59,875 bases of DNA from a virus. The stretch is from the IMG/VR virus record IMGVR_UViG_3300023179_008242, positions 1-59,875 of that record. One strand, written 5' to 3'. Position numbers and translations under genes: made by a program. A model generated the notes under the pieces. The model was not told the origin of the DNA, ran no database searches, and saw only the letters and a program-made list of their open reading frames with translations. Below are positions 1 through 6,524 of the stretch, one piece after another. Every line of letters begins with the position of its first letter. Position 1 is the stretch's first letter.

Positions 1-92
1 CTGGGGGTGGCCCTCCTCCTGGTGGTCCTGGGGGTGGCCCTCCTCCTGGCGGCCCCGAGGGCGGTCCAGCTTCGTTTACGAGGAATTGGTGA
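1..92 (+). CDS. Gly/Pro-rich protein, C-terminal end (5' truncated by window)
   Basis: The first bases read in frame 3 as two copies of a Gly-Gly-Gly-Pro-Pro-Pro-Gly-Gly-Pro type repeat, then a short tail ending FTRNW and TGA at 90-92. The start lies outside the window, so function cannot be assigned. Gly/Pro tails like this are common as flexible ends of phage structural or surface proteins. The repeat is also visible in the DNA as a near-perfect 27-nt direct repeat at 3-56. Confidence 0.55.
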   Translation, partial: GGGPPPGGPGGGPPPGGPEGGPASFTRNW

Positions 93-151
93 AATGTGAG
101 CATCGTTTTATGTATCCAGGGTGATAGATAAATTCAGCAAGGAGGTCGATC

Positions 152-328
152 ATGAAGGACATGGACGCCAGAGATCTCATAATCATTATTGCCACCCTAT
201 TTGTCCCGCCTCTCGGTGTGGCCGTCAAAATAGGATTCGGAGCGCAATTCTGGATCAATCTGATTTTGACTCTGCTCGGGCATATTCCGGGTGTGATTCA
301 CGGACTATGGGTTGTTCTAAAAGACTAG
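152..328 (+). CDS. Pmp3/YqaE-family small membrane protein
   Basis: Encodes 58 residues, from ATG 152 to TAG 326-328. A strong Shine-Dalgarno (AAGGAGG, 139-145) lies 6 nt upstream. The protein has two hydrophobic helices and the family signature: PPLGVAVK, then FG..FWINLILTLLGHIPG, then H.LWVVLK. This matches the UPF0057/Pmp3 family, small plasma-membrane proteins linked to salt and membrane-potential stress in plants, yeast and bacteria. I do not know it as a usual phage gene. Its 3' end overlaps the convergent gene at 325 by 4 nt. The family call rests on the conserved PPL.V and FWIN.LLT.LG.IPG pattern and is fairly safe; the role during infection is unknown. Confidence 0.85.
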   Translation: MKDMDARDLIIIIATLFVPPLGVAVKIGFGAQFWINLILTLLGHIPGVIHGLWVVLKD

Positions 329-912
329 AAACGAAGTTGTGGTATCTTGGATAGAATGAGGTTCCAGTTGGAGCGAACCCATGCGTGGAATTCCGACTCT
401 GCCCTCTTCGGGCCATTTTCGTCGGTTTTTCCTAGGGTCTGGAATTCGATCTCATGTGTCGCCTCGTGGACTATGGTGCTTGCTATCTCGACGACCGCCT
501 GAGGCGTGTCGCCCAGTTCGGCTACTATCCTTCGAACGTTGACGTGTATGACGTCGCTGGGGGCGATCTGCCTCTCGTCGATGTCCGGTATATACTGCTT
601 TATGACTACGTTGGCGAGCCTCTGGGTGTTTACGTTCGTCAGGGCGTCCTGTCCGAACTTGAACTTGATCTTGTTTGCGGCGGCGGGGCCGATGACCTTC
701 TTGTTCTCGCCGGAATTGTACAGGCCGTAGACCCCGGAGGACAAAGGGGCAACCGTGCTGATGTTCTTTAGCAGGCCTTTGTTGGTGGCCTTGCTGTACA
801 TCTGGACGAGTTTGATGGCGTATTTGGCCTTGTCGTACAGAGCGTCTATCTGGCTGTTGACTTCGTCCGTACCCACGGTGTTGGCCTCTAGCCACTTTTT
901 GAATTCTGCCAT
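325..912 (-). CDS. HExxH metallopeptidase-like protein with N-terminal F-x-x-W-L tag
   Basis: 195 residues. The N-terminus MAEFKKWLEA carries the F-x-x-W-[LIM] motif shared with several unrelated proteins in this window and resembling the T4 capsid-targeting sequence. Residues 146-154 contain HEATH, a zinc-metallopeptidase HExxH motif, with acidic and His residues (E172, E174, H176) that could supply the third ligand. No Shine-Dalgarno precedes the start. An ATATATA box lies at 920-926, 7 nt before the ATG, suggesting a late, possibly leaderless transcript. Inference: a peptidase packaged in the head and delivered with the DNA. Alternative: a structural protein with a coincidental motif. Confidence 0.7.
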   Translation of the reverse strand: MAEFKKWLEANTVGTDEVNSQIDALYDKAKYAIKLVQMYSKATNKGLLKNISTVAPLSSGVYGLYNSGENKKVIGPAAANKIKFKFGQDALTNVNTQRLANVVIKQYIPDIDERQIAPSDVIHVNVRRIVAELGDTPQAVVEIASTIVHEATHEIEFQTLGKTDENGPKRAESEFHAWVRSNWNLILSKIPQLRF

Positions 913-942
913 TGTCTGGTATATATGTCTCGGAGGGAAACA

Positions 943-1137
943 ATGGATTTATTGTGGATTTCGCTTGCGGTTTTTCTGGCCTCGGTGGCGGCCATCGTGT
1001 GGCACAAAAGGCGTGCAAAAGATAGAGTCGAGGCGCAGTTTGTGGTGACCGGAACCCTGCTCGTGGTCTTCTATGCTATCTGCTTCCTTTCCGGGATTTG
1101 CAGCATTCTCAACTTTTTATTCAGATGGGTTCTGTGA
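943..1137 (+). CDS. Small two-helix membrane protein
   Basis: 64 residues. Start chosen at ATG 943 because CGGAGGG (931-937) is well placed; an upstream in-frame ATG at 925 would place that site inside the gene. Two hydrophobic segments (about residues 3-20 and 38-58) are separated by a basic loop WHKRRAKDR, the layout of a small inner-membrane protein. It is not recognisable by family. The next gene starts inside its last codons. Confidence 0.6.
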   Translation: MDLLWISLAVFLASVAAIVWHKRRAKDRVEAQFVVTGTLLVVFYAICFLSGICSILNFLFRWVL

Positions 1138-1883
1138 CGAATTTAATTTTGAGGGGACACGTACGCAGGTCTTTTCAGGACGACGGTCTGTACAGGCTGG
1201 TTCGGGGTATTTCCGAACGCGGACCTCTCAAGATTTTCATACACACCTGGGGTGCGGTCCAGAGCCGCGTCAGTTGGCGCACCATGCCGGATGATCCGAC
1301 GCCCGTGGACGACAGCATGGTGCGTCGCTATTTCCGCGACCTTTCTGGCAACATAGAGGCTCTTGCTGTGGAGCCGGAATCCAGCGTGCAGATCTCAGGG
1401 CGCAGGGAGGGGGTTGTCGCGATGTCGTGGAGTCCGATAGACGGATACAAACGGATGTTCTACGGAATGATGAGGGCGGCGGAAATGGCCAGGGCGAGGT
1501 GCGAGCCCGGGGACGTGGTCGTGCAGACGAGGCTGGACGTGCTCTCCAACTGGGCGAGCTTGAGTCACGAGAAAGTGTTAAATTTCCTGGATGATGTGCC
1601 CGAAGACTGGGAGAGGATCAGATTCCTGATCAGGCCGGCAGCTTCTAAAAAAGAATTAGAACTGAGATTCGACAGGTGGATGAGGTGGGGGGCAGAGTAC
1701 GAACCTCACTGGACGACGGGGGTCGACAACATGTACATGGCCACGGCCAAGGACATGTTGGACTTCACCAGACACATGTATACCAACCTCGACGCAATAA
1801 GCGACAAGTACAGGCATTTCATACACCAGGAGTGGATCAGCATGTTCGAGGCCTTCAACCCCGAGTGGGCGACACCCTGGTGA
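1125..1883 (+). CDS. Putative glycan-related protein (unassigned domain)
   Basis: 252 residues from ATG 1125; GTG 1134 is an alternative start. The N-terminus reads NLILRGHVRRSF then LKIFIHTWG, a beta-alpha-beta start resembling proteins annotated near polysaccharide or glycosyltransferase genes in bacteria and large phages. I see no clear DxD motif. It overlaps the convergent glycosyltransferase gene by 29 nt. A glycosylation role is inferred mainly from that neighbour, so the assignment is weak; that it is a real gene is well supported. Confidence 0.55.
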   Translation: MGSVTNLILRGHVRRSFQDDGLYRLVRGISERGPLKIFIHTWGAVQSRVSWRTMPDDPTPVDDSMVRRYFRDLSGNIEALAVEPESSVQISGRREGVVAMSWSPIDGYKRMFYGMMRAAEMARARCEPGDVVVQTRLDVLSNWASLSHEKVLNFLDDVPEDWERIRFLIRPAASKKELELRFDRWMRWGAEYEPHWTTGVDNMYMATAKDMLDFTRHMYTNLDAISDKYRHFIHQEWISMFEAFNPEWATPW

Positions 1884-2934
1884 TTCTGTGCGTGACCTTG
1901 GGGTTTTCGATGAACGCCCCCGCGTACTCGCCGTCCCTCACCCTTTCCATGACGGTGGTGGGCTTGTTCTTGTCGTTCATGAGCATGAACCTATTGTCTG
2001 CGGAGTCCCAGTAGGTCTCGTTTTTGTTTTGGTATAGCCCAACCGTCTTGTCGTCCTCAAAAGTCATGACGCCGATGTGACTTTTTACGCCGTTTTCCTC
2101 CCTCCAAAAATCCCAAAATTCTTTTTGGGATTCGGGGGGAGGCGGACGTTTTCCCTTGCTTTCGAGCATCCTCCTCTTGAAAAGCTCGTAGCCGCTCCAC
2201 TTCTCCGTGACATAGTGTATGTGCGAAAACCTCCCGTTGGGAACGACGGCGCTGTACTCCTCAGACTTGCAGAATGGGCTCATGAAGAGGCACTCGACTA
2301 TCGGAACCTTCGACATCTTGGCCGCCACGTAGGGGACTTGGTCGCCGAATATGGGTCGGTACCTCGCGCAGTGGCCGTAGAACTCTCCGATGCGCTCCCA
2401 GCGCTTGATCCTCTCGACCGCCGGGGCGGAGAATATCGACGGCTCCCACGCGTGTATGAAGTACGGCGTGGTGTCGAACTTGTTGATGTCCTTCGTGCCG
2501 AAGAAGAAGTTCTTGACGTTCATTATCCTCATGATGTTCTGCTGCGACAGCTCCAGGTCGGTGTTCCTGCCGCCCATGAGCAGCATGCAGTCTCCGCTGT
2601 CGTAGTACTGGTCGAGGAGCTCCATCGTCTTGTCTATGTCGGTGCTGGAGTCGTCGTCCACCTGCATGAGCCAGCGGAAGTCGACGGGCTCGTCCTTGAT
2701 GAACTTCAGGAGCCTGCAGCTGAGGGGTGTGCCCGGGCAGTTGTACCAGCCGAAGGATTCGTCCAGGAAATCCGGCTTGGGTTCGTCCTCCACGAGGAAG
2801 ACTATCTTGAGTTTTATCCCCTCGTTCTGGGCCTTGTATCCGTAGCTGTCGACGAATTCCTTGAGCCTCTTCTTGTATTTTTCGTTCTTTGCGCAGGCCA
2901 AGACGCAAAGAACGATGTCGAATGGTGTTCCCAT
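1855..2934 (-). CDS. Glycosyltransferase with DDD motif
   Basis: 359 residues, with start at ATG 2934 (MGTPFDIVLCVLACAKNEKY). The N-terminal beta strand and the metal-binding motif in WLMQVDDDSSTDID fit a GT-A fold. The later SIFSAPAVERIKRW and GDQVPYVAA segments resemble fringe/beta-1,3-galactosyltransferase-like enzymes. There is no Shine-Dalgarno; a TATATTA box at 2939-2945 lies 4 nt before the ATG, as at other probable late genes here. The substrate is unknown; transfer of sugar to virion proteins or host glycans is inferred. Confidence 0.7.
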   Translation of the reverse strand: MGTPFDIVLCVLACAKNEKYKKRLKEFVDSYGYKAQNEGIKLKIVFLVEDEPKPDFLDESFGWYNCPGTPLSCRLLKFIKDEPVDFRWLMQVDDDSSTDIDKTMELLDQYYDSGDCMLLMGGRNTDLELSQQNIMRIMNVKNFFFGTKDINKFDTTPYFIHAWEPSIFSAPAVERIKRWERIGEFYGHCARYRPIFGDQVPYVAAKMSKVPIVECLFMSPFCKSEEYSAVVPNGRFSHIHYVTEKWSGYELFKRRMLESKGKRPPPPESQKEFWDFWREENGVKSHIGVMTFEDDKTVGLYQNKNETYWDSADNRFMLMNDKNKPTTVMERVRDGEYAGAFIENPKVTHRITRVSPTRG

Positions 2935-3018
2935 GCAGTAATATAGGCCAGAAGCGGCCTGAAATGAGCAGGGTTCGCGGGAATTGTTGACGGATCGCCA
3001 CTTTGATAAGATTAGATC

Positions 3019-4428
3019 ATGGAAGGCACCGTACTCCGAATACAGAACTGCTACTCCTGGCTCTACTGCGACCGGATGGACATACTGTCCGTCCTGCACG
3101 AGAGCATGAGGTTCAAGGAGAGGGGCTACTTCCACAGCAGGCTCTACAAACAGAAACTCTGGGACGGATACACGGAGTTCTTCAGCAAGAAGACGGGCAG
3201 GTTCCTCACCGGCCTGCTCCCCGAGGTCAAGGCCGCTCTGAAGCACCTCGGGGTTGAGTACGAGACGCTGGACGAGCGTGGAGAGTTCGAGTTCGCCGTC
3301 CCAGAGATAGACGAGGGCTTCCTCGGTGGCGGGGTGAGGCTTCACGACTACCAGGTCGAACTAACCAACGCCCTGATCAGGAACAGGAGGGGCGTCATAT
3401 GTGCGCCGACTGCCGCGGGCAAGACTTTCGTGATGGTCTCCATCCTCAAGGCGCTGCCTAAGGGATGCCCCACCCTCGTCCTGGCCAACAAGAAGAGCCT
3501 CGTGGAGCAGAACTACGAGGAGATCGTGAAGTGGGGGTTCCAGAACGTCGGAAGGCTGTACGGGAAGTACCACGAACCCGGCGTCATCACGTGTGCCACC
3601 GTCCAGTCACTGCACAAGATGGAGCCCCTCCTCGACAAGATCAAGGCCCTCGTCGTGGACGAGATACACGAGAACATGAGCAAGGAACCCAAGAAGTACT
3701 TCAACAAGATGAAGGGGTGTTCCGTGCGGGCTGCGGTCAGCGCCACGCCGTTCAAGTTCGGAGGCAAGGACCAGTGCCAGAAGTGGCTCGTCAAGGGCTA
3801 CTTCGGCCCGGCGCTGAAGTCGAAGAGCGCGGGGGGCGTTCTCACCACCAAGCACCTGCAGGAACGGGGGACGCTCGCCAAGTCGATATGCACCTTCTAC
3901 CCGGTCAGGGAGCCCGACCTCAAGTACGAGGTCTACATGGACGCCGTGACCCGCGGAATCGCCGAGAACTGGCATTTCCACGAGATGGTCGTGAGGCTGG
4001 TCGGGGGGATGAGCGGCAGGACGCTGATACTGGTGGACAGGATCGCCCACGGCGACGCCCTGAACTCCCTGATGCCGGGTTCGCTGTGGGTCCAGGGGAA
4101 GGACGATCTGGGCACGAGGAAGATGGTCATCGACAAGCTCAAGAACTCGAAGGAGCGGGTCGTCGGGATCGCGACTCAGCAGATATTCAACGCGGGCATC
4201 AACGTCATGGTGCACAACGTGGTGAACGCCGCGGGGGGTCAGGCCGACCACCACATCATCCAGAGGGTTGGCCGAGGGCTCAGGACCGCCAGCGACAAGG
4301 AAATCCTGAACTACTACGACTTCGTCTTCGAGAACAACGAGTACCTCCTGCAGCACAGCAAAAAAAGGATAAAGATACTGACGAAGGAGGGCCACGAAAT
4401 CGTGGTCAAGGACCAAGTCGACTTCTAG
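3019..4428 (+). CDS. uvsW: UvsW-like DEAD/DEAH-box helicase
   Basis: 469 residues. SF2 helicase motifs appear in order: Q-like HDYQ (109-112), Walker A APTAAGKT (129-136), DEIH (214-217), SAT, and motif VI QRVGRGLR (from 415). In T4, UvsW unwinds R-loops and branched DNA and drives the shift from origin- to recombination-dependent replication. The length is close to T4 UvsW (about 500). The N-terminal 100 residues should form the DNA-binding part. A TTGACG at 2987 could be a -35 element, but no well-spaced -10 follows. The 3' end overlaps the convergent gene at 4406 by 23 nt. Confidence 0.88.
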   Translation: MEGTVLRIQNCYSWLYCDRMDILSVLHESMRFKERGYFHSRLYKQKLWDGYTEFFSKKTGRFLTGLLPEVKAALKHLGVEYETLDERGEFEFAVPEIDEGFLGGGVRLHDYQVELTNALIRNRRGVICAPTAAGKTFVMVSILKALPKGCPTLVLANKKSLVEQNYEEIVKWGFQNVGRLYGKYHEPGVITCATVQSLHKMEPLLDKIKALVVDEIHENMSKEPKKYFNKMKGCSVRAAVSATPFKFGGKDQCQKWLVKGYFGPALKSKSAGGVLTTKHLQERGTLAKSICTFYPVREPDLKYEVYMDAVTRGIAENWHFHEMVVRLVGGMSGRTLILVDRIAHGDALNSLMPGSLWVQGKDDLGTRKMVIDKLKNSKERVVGIATQQIFNAGINVMVHNVVNAAGGQADHHIIQRVGRGLRTASDKEILNYYDFVFENNEYLLQHSKKRIKILTKEGHEIVVKDQVDF

Positions 4429-4885
4429 GTCCGAAGTGAGAGTCTGCGATCTTCTCGGCCTCGTCCGCCGAAAGCCCTTTGCCGACGAGGTGGCTCACCA
4501 TTGACCTCCTGTCCCGTGTGCGAGAAGGGGTCTGTCTCGCCATGGACATCCTGATGTCCGCATGCCTTGCCATGCTGTCGAACTCCGACTCGTACGCCCC
4601 CTCCGCAATCGAGGAATCCGAGACCATCTTCACGAGTCCTCCCACGGATATCCCGTCGTCTATAGCCTTCAGGACGGATGGCCTGGACGGCGAGGACTTG
4701 ACCGCCCCGAGGTTTTTGAGATTTCCTCTTATTTCGGCGGAAAAGTCCGTGGTTTTTCTGGAGAGCAGGTGCTCCTCCTCCTCTCTTCCGACCTCGGCCC
4801 CTCCCGATACGACGCCGACCACGGCCTTTTTCGCATCGGACGACTCCATCCACGCCCGAAATCCATGTTCAAACGGCTCTCGCAT
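4406..4885 (-). CDS. F-x-x-W-M tagged hypothetical protein
   Basis: 159 residues from ATG 4885 (MREPFEHGFRAWMESS); an in-frame ATG at 4903 is possible. Residues 9-13 are FRAWM, the N-terminal tag seen in other genes here. The rest is charged and helical, with no recognised domain. The start faces the gene at 4902 across a 16-nt gap holding a TATATAT box (4889-4895) that reads in both directions, 3 nt from this ATG and 6 nt from the other. There is no Shine-Dalgarno. Probably a late, packaged protein (inference). Confidence 0.65.
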   Translation of the reverse strand: MREPFEHGFRAWMESSDAKKAVVGVVSGGAEVGREEEEHLLSRKTTDFSAEIRGNLKNLGAVKSSPSRPSVLKAIDDGISVGGLVKMVSDSSIAEGAYESEFDSMARHADIRMSMARQTPSRTRDRRSMVSHLVGKGLSADEAEKIADSHFGPRSRLGP

Positions 4886-4901
4886 GACATATATACGGTT
4901 C
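4886..4901. promoter_or_regulatory. Bidirectional TATA-type late promoter candidate
   Basis: The 16 nt between two divergent start codons contain ACATATATACGG, which reads as a TATA box on both strands. There is no room for a Shine-Dalgarno on either side. It resembles T4 late promoters (TATAAATA, no -35) and would make both transcripts almost leaderless. Confidence 0.5.
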
Positions 4902-5705
4902 ATGACTACGTTTAGGCATTGGCTCCTCGGAGAGGGCCGCGACATATTCGGCTTCGAGTCGAGGCGAGGAAGCAGGCCAGAGGCATCGGCTCCCAAGGAC
5001 AAGCCCATAAAGGTCATCAACTCCGACCTCGTCATGGAGTTCATGATGTCCAGCAGCGTCGGCGGCACGGAGCCGGTTCTCGAGTTCTCCAACCAGGTCA
5101 AGTGGGGAGACCAGCCCGGCGCCATGATGATGACTATAAGCCCGCTTGGATCGTACAAAAGCATAGTCAGGAGGCTTCAGATCGACCTGGAGGGCCGGGA
5201 GGTCTGGGTGTGCAAGCGCATGTTCCTGTACAAGGACCTCGCGTACGCGAGCGAGCAGTTCGACGAACGGCTTGCGAGCCACATGTTCGAGCACATCGAC
5301 CTGATATCCAAGCAGGACATAGAGGCCCCTTCTCACGACTACAACGGCCTGAAGAAATTGGTGCTGAAGACGGCGAGGATGGCACAGAGGAAGGACGTCA
5401 TACCAGAGATATTCATCTTCAGGGGCGTTCGGGAGGTGGAGAAGGACAGGAACTACCTCATCGTTTTCGAACTCAGGGGGCAGGGCGTGGAGGCTCCGGG
5501 AAGCTCCAGGGTGGAGCAGTTCACCATAACGATGAGCTACAACCCCAAGACCGGAATGATCAGAAGCTTCGGAAACGACATTCAGTCGCCCGCAAAGGGC
5601 CACAGGTGGACGCCCCAGCCTTCGGAATGGGACGAATACTTCTCGTCGGGGCAGAAGGAGAGCGAGATAGCGGACTGCGTGGCGGCGGCCTTGAGTACCT
5701 ACTGA
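4902..5705 (+). CDS. F-x-x-W-L tagged hypothetical protein
   Basis: 267 residues starting MTTFRHWLLGEG, so the tag is FRHWL followed by L-G-E, a plausible site for a T4-type prohead protease (which cuts after [LI]-x-E). No known domain is recognised in the rest; alternating strands and helices suggest one or two globular domains. The start has only a TATA box 6 nt upstream. The stop overlaps the start of the next gene by 1 nt (TGATG). Possibly an internal virion protein; function unknown. Confidence 0.7.
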   Translation: MTTFRHWLLGEGRDIFGFESRRGSRPEASAPKDKPIKVINSDLVMEFMMSSSVGGTEPVLEFSNQVKWGDQPGAMMMTISPLGSYKSIVRRLQIDLEGREVWVCKRMFLYKDLAYASEQFDERLASHMFEHIDLISKQDIEAPSHDYNGLKKLVLKTARMAQRKDVIPEIFIFRGVREVEKDRNYLIVFELRGQGVEAPGSSRVEQFTITMSYNPKTGMIRSFGNDIQSPAKGHRWTPQPSEWDEYFSSGQKESEIADCVAAALSTY

Positions 5706-5899
5706 TGGACAACAGAAAAATTAAGTTTCGTGAAATGGCCGGCACATTCGCAATAGTCGGGTGCGAAGACAACCCCAACTTCCAGGTTTGGGGGGCGAGG
5801 TCTGACCTGAAGTGTCGCAAGAAGAAGAAAAGCAAGATTCTCACGATGAGTTTCAAGGATTGGATCGAAATCGAAGGGAGGGGACATGGCAGACAATAA
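5705..5899 (+). CDS. Small protein ending in a tag-like peptide (MSFKDWIEIEG)
   Basis: 64 residues if read from ATG 5705, which is coupled to the previous stop. An internal ATG at 5849 begins MSFKDWIEIEG, which has the same F-x-x-W-I motif that others carry at their N-terminus, and would give a 17-residue peptide ending at the same TAA. Either the longer protein is real and the tag is internal, or the short peptide is translated alone. The KCRKKKKSK stretch just before is strongly basic. No function known. Confidence 0.4.
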   Translation: MDNRKIKFREMAGTFAIVGCEDNPNFQVWGARSDLKCRKKKKSKILTMSFKDWIEIEGRGHGRQ

Positions 5900-6098
5900 G
5901 AGCAACCTGAAGGACGCCATAATGGACATAGCGAGGAGCCTAGAGACCGTGTTCAAGAAATATACCAGACAGACCAGAACGAAGGCGTGGGACAAGATAA
6001 CGTCCAGGGATGGAGAAAAAGACATGGAAAGGATACTGAGAGACCCAAGCCTGACCGTTTCGCCGTTCGGCAAGCTGGCGAACCAGAAGGATCGGTAG
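5886..6098 (+). CDS. Small hypothetical helical protein
   Basis: 70 residues from ATG 5886, with GGGAGGGG immediately upstream as a strong ribosome binding site lying inside the preceding ORF. Charged and probably helical (SNLKDAIMDIARSLETVF), without a recognised domain. Its end is 26 nt before the next start. Confidence 0.6.
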   Translation: MADNKSNLKDAIMDIARSLETVFKKYTRQTRTKAWDKITSRDGEKDMERILRDPSLTVSPFGKLANQKDR

Positions 6099-6124
6099 TC
6101 TACATTTTTACTGGGGAGGTCGAG

Positions 6125-6520
6125 ATGAAGTTTTCAGATTGGATGGAGCAAAGATCGAGGCGCGACGCCTGCTACCACAAGGTCAAGTCAAGGTACAACA
6201 AGTGGCCGAGCGCATACGCCTCAGGGGCGCTCGTGAAGTGCCGCAAGGTCGGGGCGGAAAATTGGGGCGAATCCGATGTGAATGAGTCCATATTCGGCCT
6301 GGAGAGGGAGAGGGGTCTCAAGGGGTGGTTCGACCGCAACCGAGGCAAGGGTTGGGTCGATTGCAAGGCAAGCAGAAAGGGAAAGATAGTCCCCTGCGGG
6401 AGGAAGAAGGCCGGACGCGGCGCCGAGCGCAAGTATCCGGCGTGCCGTCCAACCCTTGCGGCGTGCAACGCGAAAGGGAAGAAAAGGAAGAAAGATGGCA
6501 AGCCGATATCGTGGAAGTGA
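6125..6520 (+). CDS. F-x-x-W-M tagged, Cys-containing basic protein (DUF5872-like)
   Basis: 131 residues. The start MKFSDWMEQRS follows GGGGAGG at 6113-6119. After the tag comes a conserved block YHKVKSRYNKWPSAYASG then ALVKCRKVGAENWG. A second block follows with GWVDCKA, PCGRKKAGRG and YPACRPT, ending in a Lys/Arg-rich tail. As I recall, these blocks recur in T4-like marine phages and, for the PCGR/YPACRPT part, in algal giant viruses under the DUF5872 name. The function is unknown; the basic, Cys-rich nature and the tag suggest a packaged DNA-associated protein (inference). Confidence 0.75.
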   Translation: MKFSDWMEQRSRRDACYHKVKSRYNKWPSAYASGALVKCRKVGAENWGESDVNESIFGLERERGLKGWFDRNRGKGWVDCKASRKGKIVPCGRKKAGRGAERKYPACRPTLAACNAKGKKRKKDGKPISWK

Positions 6521-6524
6521 TGCC

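Noticed and set aside
1-92. Frame-1 hydrophobic reading (Leu/Val-rich) as a membrane protein
   Set aside because: The Gly/Pro repeat in frame 3 is the more natural product of this repeat and ends cleanly; the frame-1 reading is a by-product of the same G/C pattern.
2077-2946. Long + strand ORF opposite the glycosyltransferase
   Set aside because: It is the antisense of the well-supported minus-strand DDD glycosyltransferase; its protein has no domain and a composition typical of G+C-rich shadow frames.
2987-3016. Sigma70 promoter for the UvsW gene
   Set aside because: TTGACG is present, but no TANNNT hexamer lies at 16-18 nt; the spacing to the nearest candidates is wrong, so it was not listed as a promoter.
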